This document shows, piece after piece, positions 1-9,841 of a DNA stretch of 64,000 bases. The DNA comes from Anaerolineae bacterium (GTDB taxonomy: Bacteria; Chloroflexota; Anaerolineae; Aggregatilineales; Phototrophicaceae), in contig JALHQT010000002.1 in the NCBI GenBank assembly GCA_022841825.1, forward strand, positions 519,276-583,275, written 5' to 3'. Each line of letters starts with the position of its first letter. Within the stretch, counting starts at the first letter, position 1. Both the position numbers and the translations under genes were made by a program. A model generated the notes under the pieces. The model saw only the letters and a list, made by a program, of their open reading frames with translations. It was not told the DNA's origin and ran no database searches.

Positions 1-1
1 G

Positions 2-292
2 CTGGGTTGTGCAATCGCGGCATTCGGTGGAGCGGTCGCCGCGCCATTCCTGGGCGCATCCACCACACTGGGGAACATCTTCCTGCTGCAAGCCATCGCG
101 GTTGTCGTGCTGGGCGGGATGGGCAGCTACAGCGGGACGGCGGTCGGCAGCGTGCTGGTCGGGCTTGCCATCGCCGTCGCGCAGGATACCGCCATCGGCA
201 CCGCCTTCGCCGCGCTGCCCAGCATCACGCCGATGCTGCTGCTCGTCCTTGTCCTGCTGGTGCGCCCCAGCGGGTTGTTCGGGAAATCGTGA
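2..292 (+). CDS. livH: Branched-chain amino-acid ABC transporter permease, LivH type (3' end only)
   Basis: The window opens inside this gene; only the last 96 codons are present, in the frame starting at base 2. The visible protein is hydrophobic and contains AIAVVVLGGMGSYSG followed by GSVLVGL and the ending LLVRPSGLFGKS, which are typical of the C-terminus of LivH-type inner-membrane permeases (BPD_transp_2). The stop lies 10 bases before the start of livM, so the two permeases are co-transcribed. The ATPase and binding-protein partners are not downstream and must lie upstream of the window or elsewhere. Substrate could be branched-chain amino acids, urea or another small amide; the family does not fix it. 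Confidence 0.85.
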   Translation: MGCAIAAFGGAVAAPFLGASTTLGNIFLLQAIAVVVLGGMGSYSGTAVGSVLVGLAIAVAQDTAIGTAFAALPSITPMLLLVLVLLVRPSGLFGKS

Positions 293-302
293 GGACTACG
301 CG

Positions 303-1406
303 ATGCAATCACTGACCCCTTCGTCACGCGGTGGCTGGCTGCGCGGATACTGGCTGCCGGCGCTGCTGCTCGTGTTCCTGATCCTGTTCCCGTTCATTGT
401 CGGCGCGCTGACAGAGTCCAGCCCGTTCGGGGTTGCGCGCGGTGACCGCATGGTCATGCGCGGCGAGTCGGTACGCTGGCAATCGGTGCTGATCGAGGTC
501 TATATCCTGGCGATCCTCGCCATGAGCTATAACCTGCTCTTCGGCTTCACGGGCGTCATCTCGTTCGGTCATGCCCTGTTCTTCGGCACCGCGGGCTATG
601 TGCTGGGGCTGCTGCTGGAATACACGGCGCTGGAGACGGGAGTCGCCCTGGCGCTGGGCGTGCTGGCGGCAATCGCGGTCTGCGGCGCGCTGGGGCTGCT
701 GATCGGCTTTGTGACGCTGCGGCTCAAAGGGGTGTACTTCGCCATCTTCACGCTGGCGGTCGCGGAGATGTTCTTCATCTTCTTCGGGCGCTGGCAGCTC
801 ACCCGCGCGGAGGATGGCTTTGCCATCACCGATCTGCCGGTCTGGCTCGACCCGTCACAGAGCCGCATCAGCTTTTACTATGTTGCCCTGGCGCTCGCCG
901 TGCTGACGTTCCTCTTCATCCGCCGCCTGGTCAATTCCCCGACGGGCGCGGTCTTTAAGGCGATCCGCGAGAACGAAGACCGCGCGCAGTCGATGGGCTA
1001 TAACACGCTCAACTATAAGCTGCTGTCAATCACCATCGCCGGGATGCTCGCGGGGGTGGCGGGTATTCTCCAGGTCATCCTGAACAAGAAAGTCGGTCCC
1101 GAACTGCTCGGCGTGTCGTACACCGTCGATCCGCTGCTGATGACGATCATTGGCGGCATCGGTACGTTCAGCGGTCCCGTCATCGGCGCGAGCGGCTTGC
1201 ATTTCCTGGATGTTTTCCTGCGCGATGCTGAACTGGTGATCGCCGGGATCACCATCGACATCGCCAACATCTGGGCGCTGCTGCTGGGGGTCATCTTCAT
1301 CCTGGTCGTGATTGTCTTTCCGTTCGGCATCATCGGCACCTGGCAGCGCCGTCGTGCGACCCGGAAGCAGCGAGCGGTCACAACAGGTCACCCGCCATCG
1401 GCGTGA
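303..1406 (+). CDS. livM: Branched-chain amino-acid ABC transporter permease, LivM type
   Basis: A 367-residue polytopic membrane protein. The ATG at 303 was chosen over in-frame upstream starts because the protein then begins MQSLTPSSRGGW just ahead of the first membrane helix. Hallmarks are YNLLFGFTGVISFGHALFFG (about residues 75-95), LKGVYFAIFTLAVAEM and the ending GLLGVIFILVVIVFPFGIIGTW. It would form a heterodimeric pore with LivH and be driven by LivG/LivF ATPases, which are not in the window. It directly follows livH. The next gene, hypA, starts 131 bases downstream and belongs to an unrelated operon. Confidence 0.88.
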   Translation: MQSLTPSSRGGWLRGYWLPALLLVFLILFPFIVGALTESSPFGVARGDRMVMRGESVRWQSVLIEVYILAILAMSYNLLFGFTGVISFGHALFFGTAGYVLGLLLEYTALETGVALALGVLAAIAVCGALGLLIGFVTLRLKGVYFAIFTLAVAEMFFIFFGRWQLTRAEDGFAITDLPVWLDPSQSRISFYYVALALAVLTFLFIRRLVNSPTGAVFKAIRENEDRAQSMGYNTLNYKLLSITIAGMLAGVAGILQVILNKKVGPELLGVSYTVDPLLMTIIGGIGTFSGPVIGASGLHFLDVFLRDAELVIAGITIDIANIWALLLGVIFILVVIVFPFGIIGTWQRRRATRKQRAVTTGHPPSA

Positions 1407-1537
1407 GATCGTGTTGCCTCCTTTGCCCGTTTGTGTCAAACTTCTAGTGACGCTGCACCTTCAAAATTCAGGTTCGACCGAAGCCGAGCCCATTCGTGGA
1501 TGGGCGCGCAGGGTCACAGCGTTTGGGACGAAGACCG

Positions 1538-1903
1538 ATGCATGAGCTGTCTATCGCTTACAGTCTGGTCGAAATGGCGTCGCGCGCGGCGGAAGATGCG
1601 GGCGTGACGCGCGTTGCAGCCGTGCACCTGCGACTCGGCGCACTGGCGGGCGTCGTCAAGGAGTCGCTGCTCTTCTCGTATGATGTCGCCACCGAAGGCA
1701 CGATCCTGGCTGGGTCGCGGCTGGAGATCGAAGAAGTCCCGGTCGCCCTCTACTGCGCTGCCTGCGCTGCCGTCTCAACCCTCGATACCATTCAATCCTT
1801 TCGCTGCCCGCGTTGTGGGCGTCCGAGCAGTGATGTTCGCCAGGGGCGCGAGCTGGAGTTGATTTCGCTGGAGGTGCTGGATGAACAGCCCGCGTATTCT
1901 TGA
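1538..1903 (+). CDS. hypA: Hydrogenase maturation nickel metallochaperone HypA
   Basis: 121 residues, the usual length for HypA. The start at 1538 is fixed by the N-terminal MHELSIAYSL: the free amine and His2 of the Met-His-Glu motif bind nickel. A structural zinc site is formed by two CxxC pairs, C73/C76 and C90/C93. HypA delivers nickel with HypB to the large subunit of [NiFe] hydrogenases. It is the first gene of hypABFCDE; its 3' end overlaps hypB by 23 bases, which suggests translational coupling. No hydrogenase structural gene is seen, so the client enzyme is encoded elsewhere. Confidence 0.93.
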   Translation: MHELSIAYSLVEMASRAAEDAGVTRVAAVHLRLGALAGVVKESLLFSYDVATEGTILAGSRLEIEEVPVALYCAACAAVSTLDTIQSFRCPRCGRPSSDVRQGRELELISLEVLDEQPAYS

Positions 1904-2570
1904 GATCCGGCGCGGCGTGCTGGAGAAGAATGATCTCCTGGCGCAGAGCCTGCGAGCGCGTTTTGACGCGGCAGGCGTGATGGTCGTCAACCTCGTCTCC
2001 GGTCCCGGCGCTGGCAAGACAACCTTCCTCCAAGCCACCTTGCGCTTCCTGCGCGAAGCAGGCGCTCACCCGGCAGCGCTGGTCGGCGATCTGGCGACCG
2101 ACAACGACGCCCAGCGGCTGGCACGCAGCGGCGCGCCCGTACGTCAAATCGTGACGGGCGGCAACTGCCATCTGGAAGCTGAGATGATCGCGTCGCATCT
2201 CACCGCCTGGGGGATTGACCTGAATGCGCTCGACTATCTCTTCATCGAGAACGTCGGCAACCTCGTCTGTCCCGCTTCGTATGACCTGGGCGAACACCTG
2301 CGCGTCGTTTTGCTTTCGGTCACCGAGGGCGAAGACAAGCCCCTCAAGTATCCTGTCCTGTTCAACTCGGCGGATGTCGCGGTCTTCACGAAGATCGACC
2401 TGGCAGCCGCCGTCGAATTTGATCGTCCTGCCGCCGCCGCTGCCGTCGAAGCCGTCCATCCCGGCATGACCATCCTCGACACATCTGCGAAGACCGGGGA
2501 AGGAATGGATCACTGGATCAGGATGCTCACCCACTTCCGTCAGACGCTTTCCCAGCGCACGCTAACTTGA
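1881..2570 (+). CDS. hypB: Hydrogenase nickel incorporation GTPase HypB
   Basis: 229 residues. The P-loop GPGAGKTT is at residues 41-48, a GDLATDNDA segment follows, then FIENVGNLVCPASYD, with the Cys of the family's GTP-dependent metal site, and the guanine-specificity motif TKID. The His-rich N-terminal nickel-storage tail of many HypB proteins is absent; the protein starts MNSPRILEIRR, so this is the short form. It hydrolyses GTP to drive nickel transfer from HypA to the hydrogenase precursor. It overlaps hypA upstream and hypF by four bases (ATGA) downstream. Confidence 0.93.
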   Translation: MNSPRILEIRRGVLEKNDLLAQSLRARFDAAGVMVVNLVSGPGAGKTTFLQATLRFLREAGAHPAALVGDLATDNDAQRLARSGAPVRQIVTGGNCHLEAEMIASHLTAWGIDLNALDYLFIENVGNLVCPASYDLGEHLRVVLLSVTEGEDKPLKYPVLFNSADVAVFTKIDLAAAVEFDRPAAAAAVEAVHPGMTILDTSAKTGEGMDHWIRMLTHFRQTLSQRTLT

Positions 2571-5206
2571 TGACTCCGCGCTGGCGCACACGCCTTCGTG
2601 TGCGGGGGATTGTGCAGGGGGTTGGGTTTCGCCCGTTCGTCTATGGCTTGGCGGCGCGTTATGAACTCGCGGGGCATGTCGGCAATGACGCGGACGGCGT
2701 GTTCATTGAGGTCGAAGGCGCGGACGACGCGCTGGCTGCCTTCCGCGCGGCGCTGACGGATGAAGCGCCGCCGCTTTCGCATATCGAGTCGGTCACGGCG
2801 CAGGCGATGTCGCTGCGCGGCGAGACGGCGTTCGTCATCCTGGAAAGCCGCGCCGGGGCGGATGTGCGCGCGCACATCCCGCCGGATGTCGGTATCTGCG
2901 ACGACTGCCTGCGTGAACTCTACGATCCCGACGACCGCCGCTATCGCTACCCGTTCATCAACTGTACGCACTGCGGTCCTCGTTTCACGATCATCACGGG
3001 CATCCCCTACGACCGCGCGACGACGACGATGGCGGCATTCACGATGTGCCCGGCGTGCGCGGCGGAATATGACGACCCGCGCAGCCGCCGCTTTCACGCC
3101 CAGCCCATCGCCTGCCCGGACTGCGGACCCAGGGTGTGGTGGGAGGAGAGAAGCGCCCTCAACCCCGCTCCCGAACGGCGAGTACGCCTGGGAGAGGGGC
3201 TTCCAGACGGACGAGGCGCGCCTCGTCCCTACTCTGGCTCCCCTCTCCCAGCCGCGCATAGTGCCTCTCGCCACAAGGACATGGATGCGCGGCGGTCGGG
3301 AGAGGGGCTGGGGATGAGGGCGGAGTCTGACGCTGCCATCGCCGCCGCGCAAGCCGCCTTGCGCGCGGGGAAGATCGTCGCGGTCAAGGGGGTGGGTGGC
3401 TTCCACCTGGCGTGCGATGCGACGAATGACGCAGCATTGGCGACCCTGCGCGAGCGCAAGGGGCGCGTCGATAAGCCGTTCGCCGTCATGGTGCGCGATC
3501 TCGACGCGGCGCGAGAGATCGCCCACATCGACGACGCGGAGGCGGCGCTGCTCACCAGCCGCCAGCGCCCCATCGTGCTGCTGCGCAAGCGCGCGGGGAG
3601 CGCCGCAAAGCCGCACCTCTCAAGCGGGGAACCTCACCCCCCAACCCCCTCTCCGTACACGGAGAGGGGGATCAAGGGGGTGAGGTCATTAAGCGCAGGC
3701 GTCGCGCCCGGCAATCCATTGGTCGGCGTCATGCTGCCGTATACGCCGCTGCACTATCTGCTGATCGGCGAGACGCCGCTGGTGATGACGAGCGGCAACC
3801 TGTCCGGTGAGCCGATTGCCATCGACAACGACGAAGCGCGCGAACGGCTTGCCCCGCTGGTCGATGGCTTCCTGATGCACGACCGCCCGATCCATGTGCC
3901 GTGCGATGATTCGGTGCTGCGCATCCACGACGGGGGCGAGCTGCCGATCCGCCGTTCGCGCGGCTACACGCCCTACCCAATCCGCCTGCCCATCGCAGGC
4001 GCATCGGTGCTGGCGGTCGGCGGCGAACTCAAGAACGCTTTCTGCCTGACGCACGAGGGTAGCGCCTTCATGAGCCAGCACATCGGCGACATGGAAAACC
4101 TCGAAACGCTCCAGGCTTTCGAGCGGGCGCAGGCGCACCTCTGCGCACTCTACAACGCCCGTCCGCAGGCGGTCGTCTGCGATCTGCATCCGGGTTACGC
4201 GACGACCGAATGGGCGCAGGCGCACAGCGCGCGCGCGGGCGTGCCGTTGATCCGCGTCCAGCATCACCATGCGCATATCGCTGCGTTGATGGCGGAGCAT
4301 GGCATGGACGGGACACAGCAGGTGATCGGCGTCTGCCTGGATGGCACGGGCTACGGGACGGATGGCGCGATCTGGGGCGGCGAGGTGCTTCTGGTGGATG
4401 ATGACGGCTTCACCCGCGCAGCGCATCTGAAGTACGTCCCGCTCCCCGGTGGCGATGCGGCGGTGCGGCGACCGTATCGCATGGCGCTGGCGCATCTGTG
4501 GGCGGCGGGCATCGCCTGGGAGGACGATCTGCCGCCCGTGCGCGCCTGCCCGCCGAACGAACGGCGCGTGCTGCTGCGCCAGCTCGAAGCGGGCATTGCC
4601 ACGCTGCCGACCAGCAGCATGGGGCGGCTGTTCGACGCGGTGGCGGCGCTGCTCGGCGTGCGCCAGGTGGTGACGTACGAGGCGCAGGCGGCGATAGAGC
4701 TGGAGGGGATGGCATCCGTGGGGGCGGATGGGGCGTATGCGTTTGGAGTGGATGAGGAAACCGATGCGGACGAGGCACGCCTCGTCCCTACCCCAGACGC
4801 GGTTTCTGTAGGGACGAGGCATGCCTCGTCCGTTTCCACCCCCTCGCTGTACACGGAGAGGGGGGCGGGGGGTGAGGTTGTGATCGACCCCGCGCCCATG
4901 CTGTGCGCCATCGTCGCCGACCTGCGCGCGGGCGTTGCGCCGGGGGTGATCGCCGCGCGCTTTCATACGGGCGTGGCGGAGGCGCTGCTGGCGGTCTGCG
5001 CGCGCTTGCGCGAGGCGGGGCAGGGCGAACGGGTGGCGTTAAGCGGCGGGGTGATGCAAAATGCGTTTCTGATGAATGCGCTGCTCGCGCGGTTGCGGGC
5101 GCACGGCTTCACCGTCCTGACGCATCGTGTCGTGCCGCCCAACGACGGCGGCATTGCGCTTGGGCAGGCGGTGGTGGGGATGCGGCGAATGGCACGAGGG
5201 TTGTAG
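2567..5206 (+). CDS. hypF: Carbamoyltransferase HypF with repeat-derived insertions
   Basis: HypF makes the carbamoyl group that HypE turns into the cyanide ligand of [NiFe] hydrogenase. Domains in order: acylphosphatase-like (residues 1-95, RVRGIVQGVGFRPF), zinc-finger pairs (CDDC at about 111, then CTHC, CPAC, CPDC), a YrdC-like domain, and a Kae1-like domain with HHHAHIAALM near 566 and SGGVMQNAF near the C-terminus. At 879 residues it exceeds the usual 750-770. The excess matches three in-frame stretches of low-complexity sequence made of dispersed palindromic repeats (about residues 197-251, 356-373 and 734-770). All lie outside the recognisable motifs, so the enzyme may still work. Starts at an ATGA overlap with hypB. 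Confidence 0.93.
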   Translation: MMTPRWRTRLRVRGIVQGVGFRPFVYGLAARYELAGHVGNDADGVFIEVEGADDALAAFRAALTDEAPPLSHIESVTAQAMSLRGETAFVILESRAGADVRAHIPPDVGICDDCLRELYDPDDRRYRYPFINCTHCGPRFTIITGIPYDRATTTMAAFTMCPACAAEYDDPRSRRFHAQPIACPDCGPRVWWEERSALNPAPERRVRLGEGLPDGRGAPRPYSGSPLPAAHSASRHKDMDARRSGEGLGMRAESDAAIAAAQAALRAGKIVAVKGVGGFHLACDATNDAALATLRERKGRVDKPFAVMVRDLDAAREIAHIDDAEAALLTSRQRPIVLLRKRAGSAAKPHLSSGEPHPPTPSPYTERGIKGVRSLSAGVAPGNPLVGVMLPYTPLHYLLIGETPLVMTSGNLSGEPIAIDNDEARERLAPLVDGFLMHDRPIHVPCDDSVLRIHDGGELPIRRSRGYTPYPIRLPIAGASVLAVGGELKNAFCLTHEGSAFMSQHIGDMENLETLQAFERAQAHLCALYNARPQAVVCDLHPGYATTEWAQAHSARAGVPLIRVQHHHAHIAALMAEHGMDGTQQVIGVCLDGTGYGTDGAIWGGEVLLVDDDGFTRAAHLKYVPLPGGDAAVRRPYRMALAHLWAAGIAWEDDLPPVRACPPNERRVLLRQLEAGIATLPTSSMGRLFDAVAALLGVRQVVTYEAQAAIELEGMASVGADGAYAFGVDEETDADEARLVPTPDAVSVGTRHASSVSTPSLYTERGAGGEVVIDPAPMLCAIVADLRAGVAPGVIAARFHTGVAEALLAVCARLREAGQGERVALSGGVMQNAFLMNALLARLRAHGFTVLTHRVVPPNDGGIALGQAVVGMRRMARGL
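3156..3320. repeat. Palindromic element copy 1, inserted in hypF
   Basis: Begins CCCTCAACCCCGCTCCCG and ends CGGGAGAGGGGCTGGGGATG then AGGG, so the ends are near-inverted repeats of each other. The interior carries a second inverted pair (GGGAGAGGGG ... CCCCTCTCCC) and a GACGAGGCGCGCCTCGTC palindrome. The internal part closely matches the intergenic copy at 50481-50631. By my boundaries it is 165 bp, divisible by three, and it is read through in frame between the zinc fingers and the YrdC-like domain of HypF. Confidence 0.8.
3632..3685. repeat. Palindromic element copy 2, inserted in hypF
   Basis: A short 54-bp version: CCTCACCCCCCAACCCCCTC ... CTCCGTACACGGAG ... AGGGGGTGAGG. It is an almost perfect hairpin with the same terminal CCTCACCCCC/GGGGGTGAGG signature as the copies at 9842-9908 and 52197-52395. 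It is in frame and adds about 18 residues inside the YrdC-like half of HypF. Confidence 0.78.
4768..4877. repeat. Composite palindromic element copy 3, inserted in hypF
   Basis: Two units side by side. The first is an inverted pair of GGACGAGGCACGCCTCGTCC and the flanking CCCTAC, facing GTAGGGACGAGGCATGCCTC and the following GTCC (4768-4831). The second is a half-copy of the CCCCCTC...ACGGAGAGGGGGG...GGGGTGAGG element (about 4837-4877). The first unit recurs singly at 22535-22558. All of it is translated within the Kae1-like domain region of HypF. Confidence 0.72.
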
Positions 5207-5228
5207 GGGCGGACCCATGTGTCCGCCC
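5207..5228. repeat. Small palindromic repeat between hypF and hypC
   Basis: GGGCGGA and TCCGCCC flank an 8-base loop directly after the hypF stop codon. The leading GTAGGGGCG matches the palindromes at 35260 and 42960, so it looks like another member of that small family. There is no T-run, so it is not a typical terminator. Confidence 0.5.
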
Positions 5229-5285
5229 ACCCGATGTGTCCGCTCGACGGAACATCGAACATGACGGATGAGAGGACGAACCATT

Positions 5286-5628
5286 ATGTGCTTGGGCGTT
5301 CCGGGGCAGATCAAGGAGATTTATGAGGAGTCGGGCGCGCGGATGGGCAAGGTCAACTTTGGCGGCATCGTCAAAGAGGTCTGCCTGGAATACGTGCCGG
5401 AAGCGGTCGTCGGCGACTACACCATCGTGCATGTCGGCTTCGCCATCACGCGGCTGGACGAGGCGTCGGCGCTGGAGACGCTCCAGATGTTCCATGACCT
5501 CGGCATCCTGGAAGAGGAGCTGAATCCCGAAGGCGCGCATCAGGAGGATGATGCGCGAACAAGCGGCTTAAGCCCCTTGTCCGAAAGCCGACAACCCGTT
5601 GCTGCTCATGATGGGGGAGGCGGGCGCG

Positions 5629-5645
<17 letters not shown>
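5286..5645 (+). CDS. hypC: Hydrogenase assembly chaperone HypC/HupF
   Basis: The ATG at 5286 gives the diagnostic MCLGVPGQ N-terminus, whose Cys2 binds the Fe(CN)2CO intermediate and the hydrogenase precursor. The core (residues 1-76) continues with [20 protein letters not shown] and [13 protein letters not shown] and ends near LEEEL, as in the family. The reading frame then continues about 40 residues to a Gly/Asp-rich end, making 119 residues against the usual 75-90, and overlaps the start of hypD by 17 bases. The tail looks non-conserved and may be read-through of a former spacer. HypC acts with HypD to assemble the Fe site. Confidence 0.9.
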
Positions 5646-6752
<1,107 letters not shown>

Positions 6753-6756
<4 letters not shown>

Positions 6757-7811
6757 GCGAACCGATTGATTTCGACCACTGGGTTTGCCCGCTGCCCCTG
6801 CGCGACACCCCGCAGATCGTGCTGGGGCATGGCGGTGGCGGCAAGCTCTCGCAGGATTTGGTCGAGCATCTCTTCCTGCCCGCCTTCGCCAATGACGCGC
6901 TCGCTTCGCTGGCGGATGGCGCGGCGCTGAACATCGGTGGCGCGCGGCTGGCGTTCTCGACCGATTCGTATGTCGTGCGCCCGCTCTTCTTCCCCGGCGG
7001 CAGCATCGCCGATCTCGCCGTCAACGGCACGGTCAACGATCTGGCGATGCTCGGCGCAAAACCGCTGTTTTTGAGCGCGGGCATGATCATCGAAGAGGGC
7101 TTGTCGATCCAGGCGCTCGGCACGCTGGTCGAGGCGATGGCGGCGGCGGCGCGCGCGGCGGGCGTGCAGATCGTGACGGGCGATACGAAGGTGGTCGATA
7201 AGGGTCACGGCGACGGGTTGTACATCAACACCAGCGGCATCGGACTTATCCCCGACGGCATCCACATCGCGCCGCAGAATGCGCGCCCCGGCGATGTCGT
7301 GCTCGTCAGCGGCATGATCGGCGATCACGGCATGGCGATCATGAGCGTGCGCGAGGGGCTGGAGTTCGAGACGATCATCGAAAGCGACAGCGCGCCCCTT
7401 CATGAGTTGGTCGCCGCCATGCTCGACGTCGCGCCCAATATTCATGTGCTGCGCGACCCGACGCGCGGCGGTGTCGCCTCGGCGCTCAACGAGATCGCGA
7501 AGGCGTCGGGCGTCGGCGTGGCGCTGGAAGATCGGCTGCTGCCCGTGCGCGCGGAAGTCGCCGCCGCCTGCGAGCTGCTCGGCATGGACCCGATCTACGT
7601 GGCGAACGAGGGCAAGCTCCTAGCGATTGCGCCGCCGGAGCGCGCCGACGCGCTGCTGGATGCGATGCGCGCGCACCCGCTCGGTCGCGACGCGGTGCGC
7701 ATCGGGCAGGTCGTCGAGGCGCACCCTGGCGTCGTCGTCTCGCGGACGGGCATCGGCGGCACGCGCGTCGTCTCGATGCAGATCGGCGAGCAGCTTCCCC
7801 GTATCTGCTGA
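6753..7811 (+). CDS. hypE: Carbamoyl dehydratase HypE
   Basis: 352 residues of the PurM/AIR-synthase-like fold. The glycine-rich [13 protein letters not shown] is at the N-terminus and [16 protein letters not shown] follows. The protein ends in PRIC, the C-terminal Cys that accepts the carbamoyl group from HypF before ATP-dependent dehydration to thiocyanate. It is the last gene of hypABFCDE. The next gene is convergent and its stop lies within two bases, leaving no room for a separate terminator. Confidence 0.94.
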
Positions 7812-7812
7812 T

Positions 7813-8997
7813 TTATCGGAAGAGCGGCGGGATGATCCCGAACGGCGGAAAGCGCTGCTTATAGCGTTCGCTCAGGGCGAGCGCTTCGGCATAATGCTCC
7901 TCAAGCTGCGCCATGATCGCTTCCCAGGGGCGCGTTTCCATCTGTCTGCGCGCCTCCGCCGCCATCTGCCGCCGCAGCGCGTCGTTCTCCATCAGCCGCT
8001 GGGCTGCCTGCGCAAACGCCGCGCTGTCGGGCGGGCAGATGAAGCCCGTCACACCCTCTTCGACGATGTCCTGTACGCCGCCCTGGTTGATGACGACGGC
8101 GGGCAGCCCGGATGCCATTGCCTCCTGGACGACCTGACCAAAGGTCTCGTTTGCCCCGGTGAACATGAAGACATCCGCGCTGGCAAAGGCATTCGCCAGG
8201 TCATCGCCGAAGAGATAGCCTGTGAAGTGTGTCCCGGTGCCCTCAAACATGCGCTCCAGGTCGCCGCGCAGCGCACCATCGCCGATGATCGTCAGCGCGA
8301 CGCCGGGTGTGCGCGCGGCTTCCAACAGCAGGTCAATCCGTTTTTCGTTGGCGACGCGCCCGACATAAATGCAGAGCAGCGAGTCCGGCGGTCGCCCGTT
8401 GAGGAGGCGTGCCCGCCATTCGACGCTGGCGCGGCTGGGGTTAAAGCGTTCGCTGTTGACACCGCGTCCCCAGCGCCGCAGCCGCCGGTAGCCCCAGCTT
8501 TGCAGCTCGCGCATCGTCCAGAGCGACGGTACCAGCGTCAGATGGCAGCCGTTGTGAATGTAGCGCAGCCAGTCGCGCGCCATCTGGCTGAAGATCGACA
8601 AGCCATAGGCGTTGGCATAACCGGGTATATCGGTCTGATAGTTGGCGATGACGGGGATGTTGAGCTGACGTGCTGCGATCATGCCGCTGACGGACATAAT
8701 CGCCGGGCTGAACAGGTGAATCAGATCGGGCTTGAACTCGTCCAGATGCGCGCTGATGGTGGGATGCGGGAATGCGATGCGCGTCTCCGGAGCCTGGGGA
8801 ATGCCGAGCGAGGGCAGCGGCACCACTTCGACATCGCCGATATGATGCGGCGCGATGTCTGGCGCGAAGACGATCACTTCGCGCCCGGTCTGCTTGAGAT
8901 AACGCATGGTCAGGTAGGCGGTTTTGGAAACGCCATCGACTTTCGGCAGGAAGGCTTCCGCAAAGAGCGCCACCCGCTTGACTGGGGCGAGCTTCAT
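7813..8997 (-). CDS. Family 4 glycosyltransferase
   Basis: 394 residues from the ATG at 8997, which overlaps the stop of the PHP gene as ATGA; a longer reading frame to 9099 adds a non-family N-terminal tail. It has a GT-B fold: N-terminal VALFAEAFLPKVDGVSKTAYLTMRYL cut by KVDGV, donor-binding YVGRVANEKRIDLLLEA, and the EX7E motif ETFGQVVQE. It most resembles GDP-mannose or UDP-sugar dependent transferases of glycolipid synthesis (SQD2/MgtA/PimB type). Acceptor and sugar cannot be told from sequence. Translational coupling to the PHP phosphoesterase suggests a shared pathway. Confidence 0.88.
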   Translation of the reverse strand: MKLAPVKRVALFAEAFLPKVDGVSKTAYLTMRYLKQTGREVIVFAPDIAPHHIGDVEVVPLPSLGIPQAPETRIAFPHPTISAHLDEFKPDLIHLFSPAIMSVSGMIAARQLNIPVIANYQTDIPGYANAYGLSIFSQMARDWLRYIHNGCHLTLVPSLWTMRELQSWGYRRLRRWGRGVNSERFNPSRASVEWRARLLNGRPPDSLLCIYVGRVANEKRIDLLLEAARTPGVALTIIGDGALRGDLERMFEGTGTHFTGYLFGDDLANAFASADVFMFTGANETFGQVVQEAMASGLPAVVINQGGVQDIVEEGVTGFICPPDSAAFAQAAQRLMENDALRRQMAAEARRQMETRPWEAIMAQLEEHYAEALALSERYKQRFPPFGIIPPLFR

Positions 8998-9764
8998 GTC
9001 GGGGTTTGGGGGACGAAGGGAGACTTCATTTCCGAAGACTCGCTCCGCCTGTTCAGGACTCCAGTTTTCAAGAGCTTCCAATAGGTGGTGATTGGCCATG
9101 AATTCCCCTCTGCGGCGGTTTGACCCTGCGCAATCGCCGCCCGTAAATCGTCGGCGGAGCGACCCGCGAAACGAGTCATCCCGCTCCCAATGCTGGCGAT
9201 CATGTGGGCGTCGCTGTTGCCCATTTTGGGGATCGCCACGTCTGCGAAGGTGCGTTTTGCCAGCCAGTTGCAGCCGGGCGTGATTGCGCCCGCGTTCCAG
9301 ACTTCAACCGCATCGATACCCGCATTCAATAACACGTACGGCTGCCGTAAGTATCGCAGAAATGTATGTGGCGCGATAGTCGGCTCCAGCGGGTGCGCGA
9401 GAATCGCGATGCCGCCGGCTGCATGAATGGCGGATGCCGTCTCCTCCAGCGACATTCCCGCCGGGATGATCTGTGTCACCCACAGCGCCAGGACATGACC
9501 GTCGTGGCTGGTGACTTCGAGACCCGGAACGATGTCAAATGAGTACTGATGGCGATGCTCATACGCCCACAGGCTCGCTTCGATGCGGTCGTGGTCGGTG
9601 ATGGCGATGACATCCAGCGGCGCGTAGTGCTCGACATAATCGAGCACTTCCTGCACGCTGTTGACGCCATCGCTGACGTTGGTATGGATGTGAAGATCGG
9701 CGCGACCGTTCAGACGTGACATGATCGGACTTTGCCCCTTCGCCCAGGGAATGACACTTCTCAT
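8994..9764 (-). CDS. PHP-domain phosphoesterase
   Basis: 256 residues. Metal-binding motifs of the polymerase-and-histidinol-phosphatase fold are visible: DLHIHTNVSDG near the N-terminus, AITDHDRIE, AHPLEPTIAPH and GNSDAHM. Such proteins hydrolyse phosphoesters or nucleotides with divalent metals. The ATG at 9764 has AGGTG seven bases upstream; an internal ATG at 9722, with AAGGGG upstream, is equally close to the conserved region and cannot be excluded. The stop overlaps the downstream glycosyltransferase start. Substrate unknown. Confidence 0.82.
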   Translation of the reverse strand: MRSVIPWAKGQSPIMSRLNGRADLHIHTNVSDGVNSVQEVLDYVEHYAPLDVIAITDHDRIEASLWAYEHRHQYSFDIVPGLEVTSHDGHVLALWVTQIIPAGMSLEETASAIHAAGGIAILAHPLEPTIAPHTFLRYLRQPYVLLNAGIDAVEVWNAGAITPGCNWLAKRTFADVAIPKMGNSDAHMIASIGSGMTRFAGRSADDLRAAIAQGQTAAEGNSWPITTYWKLLKTGVLNRRSESSEMKSPFVPQTPT

Positions 9765-9841
9765 GATCGTACACCTGTGCGGACTATCGCCAGGTAAAGA
9801 CTGTGCTAACGCTTGGCGAAGGGGGTGTTAAGCCCGATAAA

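Noticed and set aside
3156-4877. CRISPR-like array in hypF because of recurring GC-rich units
   Set aside because: Units are palindromic, unequal in length and irregularly spaced, with no constant repeat and spacer pattern and no cas genes.
7627-9084. Plus-strand frame of 485 codons running out of hypE
   Set aside because: Overlaps hypE in another frame and the convergent glycosyltransferase in antisense; no family features.
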